From an uncultured Lachnospiraceae bacterium (GTDB lineage Bacteria; Bacillota; Clostridia; TANB77; CAG-508): DNA of 64,000 nt. Shown here in pieces: positions 1 to 8,294 of this stretch. The notes under the pieces were generated by a model. The model was not told the DNA's origin and did no database searches. It saw nothing but the letters and a program-made list of their open reading frames with translations. The stretch is taken from positions 1 through 64,000 of the forward strand of contig CAMEHU010000001.1 of NCBI GenBank assembly GCA_945917765.1, given 5' to 3'. The position numbers and the translations under genes were made by a program. The first letter of the stretch is position 1; each line of letters begins with the position of its first letter.

Positions 1-392
1 ATTAATGGTTGATGTATTAATATTTCTGCATTTGGTGTTGCAAATCTTTTTCCTTTTTCTCCTGATGCTAATAATACAGCTCCCATACTAGCTGCCATTC
101 CTATACAGATTGTTGTTACAGGGCATTTGATATAATTCATTGTATCAACAATTCCCATACCATCTGTTATAGAACCACCTGGGCTATTGATATATAAAGA
201 TATTTCTTTATCTGGGTCCTCTGATTCTAAGAATAATAATTGTGCTATTACTAAGCTTGCAGATGTTGGATTAACATCCTCTCCTAAAAATATAATTCTG
301 TCTTTTAATAATCTTGAAAAGATATCATAAGATCTTTCTCCTTTTGATGTTTGTTCAACTACATAAGGAACTAAACTATTTTTTTCTAACAT
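1..392 (-). CDS. clpP: ATP-dependent Clp protease proteolytic subunit (3' end outside window)
   Basis: The minus strand from 392 to the window edge translates to the N-terminal 130 residues of ClpP, beginning [16 protein letters not shown]. The motif INSPGGS is present, and the catalytic serine lies in [11 protein letters not shown]; the catalytic His is probably the one in ILIHQP at the edge. ClpP forms the barrel peptidase that works with ClpX or ClpC ATPases. The ATG at 392 is preceded by a strong GGAGGAG site. The gene lies directly downstream of tig, the usual tig-clpP-clpX order, so clpX probably follows outside the window. It is absent from the ORF track only because its stop codon is missing here. 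Confidence 0.97.
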   Translation of the reverse strand, partial: MLEKNSLVPYVVEQTSKGERSYDIFSRLLKDRIIFLGEDVNPTSASLVIAQLLFLESEDPDKEISLYINSPGGSITDGMGIVDTMNYIKCPVTTICIGMAASMGAVLLASGEKGKRFATPNAEILIHQPL

Positions 393-419
393 ATTTCTCC
401 TCCTAATAATTTATTTTAA

Positions 420-447
420 ATTATATAATATCGTTCATATAATTCAA
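420..447 (-). promoter_or_regulatory. Probable clpP promoter (sigma-A type)
   Basis: On the minus strand TTGAAT (442-447) and TATAAT (420-425) are separated by 16 bases, about 30 bases upstream of the clpP ribosome-binding site. This suggests clpP has its own promoter in addition to any read-through from tig. Confidence 0.5.
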
Positions 448-656
448 ATAATAATTTATTTTTTTATATTATCATAATTATTCACAATTTTTTCTGTTAT
501 AAACATACTATATAATTATTTCCAAAATTTAACTTTTTACATTATGAATTGTATACTATAATTGGCTTTTTTTCAATACTTATTTGTAATTATTTATAAT
601 TTTGGGAACGGTTCTAAAAATCCAATTTAATAGCTACAAAATTGATAACTTTCTGT

Positions 657-681
657 GCCAAATTGCCCCGTCCCCGTTGGC
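657..681. repeat. REP-like palindrome, family A (copy 1)
   Basis: A 25-base unit starting GCCAAATTGCCCCGTCCCC and ending TTGGC. Near-identical units recur at 3027, 10252, 15424 and 24896. The ends GCCAA and TTGGC are complementary, so the unit can form a small hairpin around a GC-rich centre, which stands out in this AT-rich genome. Here the end TCCGTTGGC is repeated once more up to 690. Confidence 0.85.
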
Positions 682-699
682 TCCGTTGGCTCTAAAAAT

Positions 700-731
700 G
701 AAAAAATAGGGGCATCCTAAAAAGTGCCCCC
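700..731 (-). terminator. Rho-independent terminator after tig
   Basis: GGGGCA (709-714) pairs with TGCCCC (725-730). On the minus strand the stem is followed by a T-rich tract (complement of 701-707). It lies about 30 bases past the tig stop codon. An A/T tract on the other side could let it work in both directions. Confidence 0.8.
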
Positions 732-759
732 ATTATTTTTTGATTTAAAATTACGATAA

Positions 760-2043
760 TTATTTGATTTTAGCATTGTCAACTACGAATTTAATAGCTT
801 TTTCAACAGCCATATTTTCTTTAATGTAGTTAATTAAATTTTCATTATCTTTTAATTCTTCTGCTTTTTTACCATAATTTTCTGCCATTTCTTTTATTTT
901 TGCGTCGATTTCTTTTTTATCTGCTTCTAATTTTTCAGCTTTAACAATAGCCTCTAAAACTAATCTACTTTTTACTGATGTTTTAGCTTGTTCTTCATAT
1001 TCTTTTCTCATATCTTCTTCTGTTTTACCCATCATTTGTAGGTATTGTTTTAGATTTAATCCTTGATATGATAATCTTGTTTCAATATCTTTTAACATGT
1101 TATCGATTTCTGTTTCTACCATTCCTGATGGAATATCGATTTCTGTTGCATCACAAACAGCTTTTATAGCGTTTTCTTCTGTTTCATATTTTGCTTTAGT
1201 TGCGCTTTCTGCTTGTAATTTTTCTTTGATACTGTCTTTTAATTCTTTTAATGTTTCAAATTCACTAACATCTTTAGCAAATTCATCATCAATTTTAGGT
1301 AATTCTTTTCTTTTTATTTCATGTAATTTTACTTTGAACATAGCATCTTTTCCTGCTAATTCTGCAGAGAAATATTCTTCTGGGAATTTTACATTTATTT
1401 CTCTTTCTTCATCAACTTTCATACCGATGATTTGATCTTCAAATCCTGGAATAAATGTTTTACTTCCAATTTCTAATTCATGGTTTTCAGCTTTTCCGCC
1501 TTCAAATGCAACACCATCAACAAATCCTTCAAAATCAATAACTGCGATGTCTTTTTCTTTTACTGCACCTGTTTCAACACTGATTAATCTTGCATTTTTA
1601 TTTGCCATACGGTCTAATTCAGCATTTACATCTTTTGCCATTATTTTATGTTCAACTTTTTCTAATTCAATTCCTTTATATTTTCCTAATTTAACTTCTG
1701 GTTTAGTTTGTACAATAGCTGTAAATATTAATTCTTTTCCTTTTCCGATTTGTACTATATCTATTTGTGGTTTGCTAACTACTTCTAATTTATTTTCTTC
1801 GATTTCTTTTTCAAAAATATCAGGAACTATTTCATTAAAAGTATCTTCATAAAAGATTTCAGAACCATATGTTCTTTCAACTAAAGACATAGGAGCTTTA
1901 CCTTTTCTGAATCCTGGAATGTTAAAATATTTAGCTGTTTTTGCATATACTTTTTTCATTCCTGCATCAAATGTTTCAGCTGGTACATTAAATGTTAATT
2001 TTAATTCATTTGTATTTTCTGTTTTTTCTACTTTAATACTCAT
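760..2043 (-). CDS. tig: Trigger factor (ribosome-associated chaperone, PPIase)
   Basis: 427 residues, normal length for the family. The N-terminal ribosome-binding domain carries the signature GFRKGK (about residues 44-49), which docks on protein L23. A central FKBP-like peptidyl-prolyl isomerase domain follows (about 150-245, including IDFEGFVDG and IPGFEDQIIGM), then the helical C-terminal chaperone arms. It binds nascent chains at the ribosome exit tunnel. The ATG at 2043 is preceded by AAAGGATG. The gene has its own promoter upstream and its own terminator before clpP. Confidence 0.98.
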   Translation of the reverse strand: MSIKVEKTENTNELKLTFNVPAETFDAGMKKVYAKTAKYFNIPGFRKGKAPMSLVERTYGSEIFYEDTFNEIVPDIFEKEIEENKLEVVSKPQIDIVQIGKGKELIFTAIVQTKPEVKLGKYKGIELEKVEHKIMAKDVNAELDRMANKNARLISVETGAVKEKDIAVIDFEGFVDGVAFEGGKAENHELEIGSKTFIPGFEDQIIGMKVDEEREINVKFPEEYFSAELAGKDAMFKVKLHEIKRKELPKIDDEFAKDVSEFETLKELKDSIKEKLQAESATKAKYETEENAIKAVCDATEIDIPSGMVETEIDNMLKDIETRLSYQGLNLKQYLQMMGKTEEDMRKEYEEQAKTSVKSRLVLEAIVKAEKLEADKKEIDAKIKEMAENYGKKAEELKDNENLINYIKENMAVEKAIKFVVDNAKIK

Positions 2044-2117
2044 TTTTTACATACATCCTTTCAAATATATCTGTTTTTCTCTTTTATGTTACTTAATTAA
2101 AAGTAACTAGCTTTCTT

Positions 2118-2145
2118 ATTATACCACATTTTTCCAATTTTGCAA
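2118..2145 (-). promoter_or_regulatory. Probable tig promoter
   Basis: TTGCAA (2140-2145) and TATAAT (2118-2123) on the minus strand are separated by 16 bases. The start point would fall about 60-70 bases before the tig start codon. Confidence 0.6.
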
Positions 2146-2204
2146 TAGTTTTTTTGGATTTAATAAAGCTTATGTTTTAGTTTAACAAATCTTAATGTTA
2201 TAGT

Positions 2205-2912
2205 TTAATAAAGCTCTTGCAACTGAAAGTCTAAATAATCGGCACTAATCAAATGAAAATTGATACCACCTACTTCACCTTCAATAGCTTCTTTATGGGC
2301 ATTTCCATGTAAATGTCCATAGTAACATTCTTTAATATTATATTCTTTCATAGTTCTATAAAACTCTAAAAAATTATTTCCTAGCAAATCTTTTGAAGAA
2401 ATTGGTGGATAGTGCATAAATGCTATTATTTCTTTATTACTTCCAAATTGCTCTATTCCATTTTTTATTGATAATTTAAGTCTTTCATTTTCTCTATTTA
2501 TCATTTTTCTATTTTCTTCGCCATCTTGTAATGCCCAACCTCTGGAACCAACTATGATTTTGTCTTCAACAAGATACGAATTATTATATAGGAAATCTAT
2601 ATTTTCAAAATTGTTCTCTCTAACAAATTCTCTCATTTTGCTAAGAGTTGTCCACCAATAATCATGATTTCCTTTTAATAATATTTTTTTCCCTGGCAAA
2701 TCATTTAAATATTGAAAATCTAGTTTTGCATCTTCTATATATGTAGCCCATGAAAAATCGCCTGGAAGAATAACTGTGTCTTCTGGTTTTACTTTTGATA
2801 GCCAGTCTTGTTTTATTTTTTCAGGATGATTGTCCCAATTGTTTCCAAATATATCCATTGGCTTATTTACTTTAAATGATAAATGTAAGTCTGCTATTAC
2901 ATATATTGACAT
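2205..2912 (-). CDS. Calcineurin-like metallophosphoesterase
   Basis: 235 residues from the start chosen here. Metal-binding motifs of the calcineurin-like phosphoesterase fold appear in order: DLHLS near the N-terminus, GDFSW, KGNHDYWW, and the C-terminal FMHYPP and GHLHG motifs. Such enzymes hydrolyse phosphomono- or diesters with two metal ions, but the substrate cannot be told from sequence. The ORF track start at 2984 is too long: the ATG at 2912 (MSIYVIAD) sits right behind GGAGGG and begins at the conserved first strand. It lies just downstream of tsaD and may be co-transcribed with it. Confidence 0.9.
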   Translation of the reverse strand: MSIYVIADLHLSFKVNKPMDIFGNNWDNHPEKIKQDWLSKVKPEDTVILPGDFSWATYIEDAKLDFQYLNDLPGKKILLKGNHDYWWTTLSKMREFVRENNFENIDFLYNNSYLVEDKIIVGSRGWALQDGEENRKMINRENERLKLSIKNGIEQFGSNKEIIAFMHYPPISSKDLLGNNFLEFYRTMKEYNIKECYYGHLHGNAHKEAIEGEVGGINFHLISADYLDFQLQELY

Positions 2913-3026
2913 ATTATCCCTCCTTTTCTTTGTTTTGATTGTTGGTATTATGTATTTATATATTGCATTATGTTCTTCTTGCATTTCTAATTACAATAAC
3001 CTTCAACTAATTCTAGATAACAAATT

Positions 3027-3051
3027 GCCAAATTGCCCCGTCCCTATTGGC
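3027..3051. repeat. REP-like palindrome, family A (copy 2), overlapping the tsaD stop
   Basis: Same 25-base unit as at 657, with CCCTATTGGC at its end. It overlaps the 3' end of tsaD: read on the minus strand, the unit's own TGCCAATAG supplies the last two codons and the stop codon of tsaD. The insertion or exchange of this repeat therefore seems to have defined the C-terminus of the protein. Confidence 0.8.
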
Positions 3052-4048
3052 ATTCTTCGCCTAATTTTAAATTAGGAATTGCATTTAAATACAAATCTGA
3101 TCTTTTTCCATTTATGTAATTATAATAACCTGCACTTGCTATCATTGCTGCATTGTCTGTGCATAATATTGGTTCTGGATAATATATTTTTAATCCATGT
3201 GTTTTTTCTAATTCGTTAAATTTTTCTCTAATATATGAATTAGCTGAAACACCTCCTGCTAATGCAATTTTGTTAATATTTAGTTGTTCAGCTGCTTTTA
3301 AAACATTATCTAATAATACTTGTGTAACATTTTCTTCAAAACTTGCACATAAATCTGCTTTATTTATATCAGGATTTTTGTGATGTAAGTTTATAATTGC
3401 TGTTTTTATTCCACTAAAACTGAAATCCCAATTATCGAAATGTGTTTTTGGTAACTGAATATTTGGAGTTCCTTCTTTTGCTAACTTATCTATTTTGGGT
3501 CCTCCTGGATATCCTAATCCAACAACTCTTGCAACTTTATCAAATGCTTCTCCTATAGCATCGTCTCTTGTTTTGCCTAATATTTCAAAGTCTTCATAGC
3601 TTTTTATATGTACTAAATGTGTATGTCCTCCTGAAATAACCATGCATAAAAAAGGTGGTTGTAAATCTTTATGTGTTATGTAATTTGCTGCAATATGTCC
3701 TTGAATATGATTTGTTCCAACTAATGGGATATTTAATGTATAACTTAGTGCTTTTGCATATGATACTCCAACTAATAATGCTCCAACTAATCCGGGTCCA
3801 TATGTACATGCGATATGGTCAATGTCTTCAAATGTTACTCCCGCTTCTTTTAGTGCTTGTTTTGTTACTTCTGAAATAGCTTCAACATGGTTTCTAGATG
3901 CTATTTCTGGAACAACACCTCCATATTGTTCATGTATTTTAATTTGAGAATTTATTACGTTAGAAAGTACTTCTCTACCATTTTTTACTACTGCAACAGA
4001 AGTCTCATCACAACTTGATTCAATTCCTAAAGTTAATATATCTTTCAT
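3044..4048 (-). CDS. tsaD: tRNA N6-adenosine threonylcarbamoyltransferase TsaD
   Basis: 334 residues, normal length. The ASKHA-fold signatures are clear: [10 protein letters not shown] at the N-terminus, the metal-binding histidines in [10 protein letters not shown], the glycine-rich VISGGHTHL, and [10 protein letters not shown] followed by CTDNAAMIA. With TsaB and TsaE it transfers the threonylcarbamoyl group to A37 of ANN-decoding tRNAs, and it is normally essential. The final residues (ECQ) and stop codon lie inside a REP-like repeat. The best ribosome-binding site lies unusually far upstream, behind a small hairpin. Confidence 0.97.
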   Translation of the reverse strand: MKDILTLGIESSCDETSVAVVKNGREVLSNVINSQIKIHEQYGGVVPEIASRNHVEAISEVTKQALKEAGVTFEDIDHIACTYGPGLVGALLVGVSYAKALSYTLNIPLVGTNHIQGHIAANYITHKDLQPPFLCMVISGGHTHLVHIKSYEDFEILGKTRDDAIGEAFDKVARVVGLGYPGGPKIDKLAKEGTPNIQLPKTHFDNWDFSFSGIKTAIINLHHKNPDINKADLCASFEENVTQVLLDNVLKAAEQLNINKIALAGGVSANSYIREKFNELEKTHGLKIYYPEPILCTDNAAMIASAGYYNYINGKRSDLYLNAIPNLKLGEECQ

Positions 4049-4083
4049 TTTTTATTTACAAGATTTAATCTTGTGCTCCTTTC
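4049..4083 (-). promoter_or_regulatory. Distant ribosome-binding site with intervening hairpin, tsaD
   Basis: On the minus strand AAAGGAGC (about 4075-4083) is 27 bases from the tsaD ATG. Between them ACAAGATT and AATCTTGT (4058-4074) form a perfect inverted repeat. If this hairpin folds, the spacing drops to about 10 bases, the normal distance. No closer Shine-Dalgarno sequence is visible. Confidence 0.55.
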
Positions 4084-4099
4084 TATTTTTTATGGTTTT

Positions 4100-4180
4100 A
4101 TTTATTGTTCTTTTTGTTGTTCTATCTATTACTCCATGTAGTACTCCATCTATTATTCTATCTATTGTTCTTTATGAAAT
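4100..4180. repeat. Short imperfect tandem repeats upstream of tsaD
   Basis: A stretch of degenerate units of the form TCTATCTATTACTCCA / TCTATTATTCTATCTATTG fills the gap between the site-2 protease gene and the tsaD leader. No reading frame of useful length runs through it. Confidence 0.5.
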
Positions 4181-4215
4181 CTTAATGCTTGTATCATTAT
4201 TTTCTTATAGATATA

Positions 4216-4983
4216 CTACAATCCAAATATCTGCAAAATGACTTCTAAATCTATACCAAAAATCTTTCCAACCAATATAAACAATCCTTTTACAACACCT
4301 TGAATACATGGAGAAATTATAAGTCCTGCAATTCCTGTAATCCATATTACCACAAAAACGATATATAATATATATTGATTTTGGTCAAACCAGTGTTGAA
4401 TATTTTTAGGTAAAAATATGTTAAATATTTTTGAACCATCTAATGGTGGTAGTGGGATTAGATTGAATAAACCTAAACCTGTATTTATTAAGATTAATTC
4501 CATAATAAATACCAATATTAGCCACATCGTTCGAGTTGGTAAATTTACTAATAAGTCGAATTTCACTAAAACTGCTAATATTATAGTTGATATAATTGCT
4601 AATATGAAATTCATTAGTGGTCCTGCAAATGCTACAATTGCTTCTGCTTTTTGCATTGATATATGTCTTTTATAATTTACTGGATTTACTTGAACTGGTT
4701 TTCCCCAACCAAACCCTGCAACAATTAATAATGCAAAGCCTATTGGGTCTATATGTTTTAAAGGATTTAATGTCAAACGTCCTTGTGAACGAGGAGTGTT
4801 ATCTCCTAATTTGTCTGCTGCAAATGCATGTGCAAACTCGTGAAATGTTAATGCTATTAAAATTGCTGGTAGTGTTATTAATAAAATCAATATACTATCT
4901 GTGCTTGTAAGCCTTCCGACTATATTTCTAATAACAAAAATTCCTAATATTATATATAAAATTCTTTTGTCAAAACTAAACAT
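4216..4983 (-). CDS. Site-2 protease family membrane metalloprotease (M50)
   Basis: 255 residues with several hydrophobic segments. The zinc-binding HEFAHAFAAD motif lies in the second predicted membrane segment. The second half of the active site appears as LFNLIPLPPLDGSKIF, the typical NxxPxPxxDG element. This compact form, with a GKPVQVNP segment between the two, is the soluble-loop-free type common in Firmicutes. Members cleave substrates inside the membrane; the target here is unknown. It is not next to a sigma or anti-sigma gene. Confidence 0.9.
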   Translation of the reverse strand: MFSFDKRILYIILGIFVIRNIVGRLTSTDSILILLITLPAILIALTFHEFAHAFAADKLGDNTPRSQGRLTLNPLKHIDPIGFALLIVAGFGWGKPVQVNPVNYKRHISMQKAEAIVAFAGPLMNFILAIISTIILAVLVKFDLLVNLPTRTMWLILVFIMELILINTGLGLFNLIPLPPLDGSKIFNIFLPKNIQHWFDQNQYILYIVFVVIWITGIAGLIISPCIQGVVKGLFILVGKIFGIDLEVILQIFGL

Positions 4984-5154
4984 ATTATCCTTCCTATCTT
5001 TATAAAATAACTTTTAATATTTTACCATAATTTGTAATTTTTTTCAATTATTTTGATTTATATTTTTTATTTTTAAATCGACAAAAAACGACAATTGGAA
5101 CCCCGATGGATGAGGGCAATTTAGAGCAATTGAAATTATAACAAATTGCTAATA

Positions 5155-5200
5155 GGAACGTAGATAAATGGCAAAATATTCTGCTATTTATCTACGTTCC
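5155..5200. repeat. Long intergenic hairpin
   Basis: GGAACGTAGATAAAT pairs with ATTTATCTACGTTCC around a short loop, giving about 19 base pairs with one mismatch. It lies just past the 3' end of the next gene and may act as its terminator, although no T-run follows. Its GGAACG end resembles the GGGAC-type repeats elsewhere in the window. Confidence 0.7.
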
Positions 5201-5218
5201 CATTGACAGAAATAATTT

Positions 5219-6451
5219 CTACCTTACTATGTTAAAGCCTTTACCCATACCTTTTAATTGATTTTCTTTGTTTGGTGTTTCTTTATTTATATCTTTTCCA
5301 TTACGAAGCATATCTCCAACTTCTTTTACTTTAGAAACTCTATTTTTTATTGTTTCTATTTTTTCTATAGCCCATGTTTTTATAGTATCTATTGGTTGCA
5401 ATGTTGAAGACTTTTTATTCTTATCTACTATGGCTATTCCATCTTTATCTATATATCCCTGATGTTCCATAAAATATTTCATTTTTTGTTGTTCTGAAAT
5501 CTTTACATCTTTTCCAATAACTTGTGGCAGCTGATTTTCGCCTACATAAATCAATTCATTTACCTGTCTAAAATTAACATTGTAATTTTCTTTTACATAA
5601 TCTATCATTTGGCTAAATCTATCTGTATGTTCAAAATCACTACCTCTGCTTATTTCTATTGCTTTTCGTGCTTTGTATAAGTTCGCCATAACCTGTTCTG
5701 GCTTAGTTTCTGCATTTGGAAGGCTTGGGTCTTCGTGTTCTTTTTTATCTATTTCTATTCTGTCTTTAATGATTTTTAAAGCTTTATTTATTTCAATTGA
5801 ACGTTCTTTTTTTACTTTAGATTGACCTGATAATAAATCTTTTATTTTATCTATAGTTTTTCTATTTTGTATTTTATCTGCTTCCATTTTTAGATTATTA
5901 TAGTCAGTGGTATGCAATGTTAATAATGCCTGCACATTTAGTGCTTGTAATAATGCATCGTCTTGTTTGTGTGTGTACTGTTCATACATTTTATTATAAT
6001 CTTTACATGAATCAACAGAGTCTTGATAAAATTGGTGTGCTGCTATATTTAAATTGTCTAAATTTTGCTCATTTTTTATCATTTTTTTCAAATCATTTTC
6101 GCCAAAATTTTTATTACATTCATTTGTTAAGCTTGTTTGAGTTTGTACTAATTCGTCAAAATTGCTTTCATATTCATATGTTTTAACTCCAAAATCTTCA
6201 GCTTTTTGTTTAATAGCTTGTCCCTTTTGTTGCATTTTTTGTATATATGCTGATGTTTTTTCTTCATTATTTATTCCATCTTTAAATGATTTCCTTATCA
6301 TCATTTCTGTAATTTCGTTGCTGTGTTCTTTAAAATAATTACCTATTTCTTCATTGGAACTACTTTTTCCAGCTATTTCTCTTTTTTTTAGCATTTCCAT
6401 TATTTCGTCACCATATTGTTCAAAGTACTTTTTCATTTGTTCTCCATCCAT
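5219..6451 (-). CDS. Protein of unknown function, all-helical, 410 aa
   Basis: I do not recognise the family. The protein is charged, Lys/Glu/Gln-rich and has no signal peptide or membrane segment. It looks almost entirely helical, with coiled-coil-like stretches (about residues 60-140 and 195-240). The N-terminus contains two similar units, KKYFEQYGDEIMEMLKKRE and NYFKEHSNEITEMMIRKS, a small internal duplication. It has a good site (AAGGAGTG, 9-base spacing), the same AT-rich codon use as its neighbours, and hairpins on both flanks, so it is probably a single-gene transcript. Confidence 0.75.
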   Translation of the reverse strand: MDGEQMKKYFEQYGDEIMEMLKKREIAGKSSSNEEIGNYFKEHSNEITEMMIRKSFKDGINNEEKTSAYIQKMQQKGQAIKQKAEDFGVKTYEYESNFDELVQTQTSLTNECNKNFGENDLKKMIKNEQNLDNLNIAAHQFYQDSVDSCKDYNKMYEQYTHKQDDALLQALNVQALLTLHTTDYNNLKMEADKIQNRKTIDKIKDLLSGQSKVKKERSIEINKALKIIKDRIEIDKKEHEDPSLPNAETKPEQVMANLYKARKAIEISRGSDFEHTDRFSQMIDYVKENYNVNFRQVNELIYVGENQLPQVIGKDVKISEQQKMKYFMEHQGYIDKDGIAIVDKNKKSSTLQPIDTIKTWAIEKIETIKNRVSKVKEVGDMLRNGKDINKETPNKENQLKGMGKGFNIVR

Positions 6452-6543
6452 AATATATATTCACTCCTTAATCATTTGTTTTTTATCTAATTTAATTTTA
6501 ACATAACTAAAAATAAATTACTATATAAAAATCAAAAAATCGA

Positions 6544-6607
6544 ATAATGAGAGAAGCCCTACAAGTATTTGTTTAATACTTGTAGGGCTCCTCTCATTTC
6601 TCATTAT
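6544..6607 (-). terminator. Hairpin downstream of lysS
   Basis: AGCCCTACAAGTATT pairs with AATACTTGTAGGGCT, extended outward by ATGAGAG/CTCTCAT, for more than 20 base pairs in all. On the minus strand it follows the lysS stop by about 60 bases and is followed by a moderately T-rich stretch. It probably separates lysS from the downstream orphan gene. Confidence 0.7.
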
Positions 6608-6663
6608 TAATTATTCTTTAATGTATCATAAAAACTATTCTTATATTCTTTGATTTTTTCAAC

Positions 6664-8169
6664 CTACGCTAAAGGTTTCATTGTTGGGAATAATAACACA
6701 TCTCTAATAGATGCTGAATCTGTTAATAACATTATCATTCTGTCGATTCCAATTCCCAGTCCACCTGTTGGAGGCATACCATATTCTAATGCTTGAACAT
6801 AGTCTTCATCCATCATTCCAGCTTCTTCATCTCCTGCTTCTCTTGCTTCAACTTGTTTTTTGAATCTTTCATATTGGTCAATTGGGTCATTTAATTCTGA
6901 GAATGCATTTCCATATTCACGACCACCAATGAATAGCTCAAATCTTTCAGTCATTCTTGGATCAGCTGCTTTTCTTTTTGCTAGTGGAGAAATTTCTACA
7001 GGATATTCATATACAAATGTTGGTTGAATTAATGTTTCTTCAACATATTCTTCAAAGAACAAGCTAATTACATCTCCTCTTGTTTCTTTTGTTGGGTCTG
7101 GTATTACGATGTTTCTTTCTTTTGCTAATGCTACAGCCTCTTCATCTGTATTAATTGTGTTGAAATCTATTCCTGTAACTTCTTTTATAGCATCTACCAT
7201 TGTAATTCTTTTCCATGATGGTGTTAAATCTATATCTTGACCTTGGTATGTAATTTTAGTTGTTCCTAAAACTTCCTCAGCACATCTTGAGAATAATTCT
7301 TCTGTTATGTCCATCATATCATTGAAATCCATATATGCTGCATATAATTCCATTGTTGTAAACTCAGGATTGTGTTTAATGTCCATTCCTTCATTTCTAA
7401 ATAATCTACCAATTTCAAATACTCTATCAAATCCACCAACTATTAATCTTTTTAGATATAATTCTGGTGCTACTCTTAAATACATATCTAAATCTAATGT
7501 ATTGTGATGAGTGATAAATGGTCTAGCATTTGCTCCACCCATAATTGTGTTTAATATAGGTGTTTCAACTTCTAGGAAACCTTTTTCATCTAATATTTTA
7601 CGAATCTCTTTTATTATTTTACTTCTTATTTCAAAGCTTTTCTTTACTTCTGGATTTACTATTAAATCAACATATCTTTGTCTGTATCTTAAATCTGGAT
7701 CTTTTAAACCATGGAATTTTTCTGGTAATGGTCTTAATGATTTAGATAATAAAGTTACTTCTTTAGCATGTACAGAAATCTCTTCAGTTCTTGTTTTAAA
7801 TACAAAACCTGTAATACCTATAAAATCTCCTATATCATAAGTTTTAAATGCTTTATAGCTTTCTTCTCCTAAATCATTTATGCTTACATAACTTTGAATT
7901 CTTTCATCGCAGTCTTGTATTGTACAGAATGATGCTTTTCCCATTATTCTTTTTGCAATTATTCTACCAGCTACTGTTACTGTTTTTTCTTCAAATTTCT
8001 CATAATTTGATTTTATTTCACCAGCTGTATTTGTTCTATCAAATTTTGTTATTTCATAAGGATTTTTTCCTTGTTCTTGTAGTTCTGTTAATTTTTCTCT
8101 TCTAACCTTCATTAATTGATTTAAATCGATTTCTTGTTCTTCAACATTGTTTACTTCATTTTCACTCAT
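6664..8169 (-). CDS. lysS: Lysyl-tRNA synthetase, class II
   Basis: 501 residues, usual length. The N-terminal OB-fold anticodon-binding domain (about residues 65-170, [18 protein letters not shown]) is followed by the class II catalytic core. Motif 2 is seen as [14 protein letters not shown] and motif 3 as [14 protein letters not shown]. It charges tRNA-Lys with lysine in the cytoplasm. The ATG at 8169 follows AAGGAGGAATGG. No T-box is visible upstream. Confidence 0.98.
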   Translation of the reverse strand: MSENEVNNVEEQEIDLNQLMKVRREKLTELQEQGKNPYEITKFDRTNTAGEIKSNYEKFEEKTVTVAGRIIAKRIMGKASFCTIQDCDERIQSYVSINDLGEESYKAFKTYDIGDFIGITGFVFKTRTEEISVHAKEVTLLSKSLRPLPEKFHGLKDPDLRYRQRYVDLIVNPEVKKSFEIRSKIIKEIRKILDEKGFLEVETPILNTIMGGANARPFITHHNTLDLDMYLRVAPELYLKRLIVGGFDRVFEIGRLFRNEGMDIKHNPEFTTMELYAAYMDFNDMMDITEELFSRCAEEVLGTTKITYQGQDIDLTPSWKRITMVDAIKEVTGIDFNTINTDEEAVALAKERNIVIPDPTKETRGDVISLFFEEYVEETLIQPTFVYEYPVEISPLAKRKAADPRMTERFELFIGGREYGNAFSELNDPIDQYERFKKQVEAREAGDEEAGMMDEDYVQALEYGMPPTGGLGIGIDRMIMLLTDSASIRDVLLFPTMKPLA

Positions 8170-8294
8170 AAACCATTCCTCCTTTTAAATTTTCATAAGC
8201 TTTCAATATTATATATTAAAATGCCTTAAAAGTAAATAGTTTTGAATGCTTTTGTTAATTCTTTTTAGTAATTTTTCACTATATTTTCATTATT

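Larger units (their letters stand above)
393..759. other. Intergenic region between clpP and tig
   Basis: These 367 bases hold no convincing gene. They contain the clpP promoter, a half copy of the GGGACGGTTCT-type repeat (about 604-623), one GCCAAATTGCCCCGTCC-type palindromic repeat (657-681) with a short duplicated end, and the tig terminator. The rest is AT-rich and featureless. Confidence 0.7.

Noticed and set aside
1097-1435. 112-aa plus-strand ORF opposite tig
   Set aside because: Shadow of a strongly supported gene; Ser/Phe/Ile-rich composition is typical of reversed AT-rich coding sequence.
8170-8294. T-box or riboswitch upstream of lysS or recN
   Set aside because: No T-box motif (GGTGGNACCGCGG-like) or recognisable aptamer sequence is present in this short gap.
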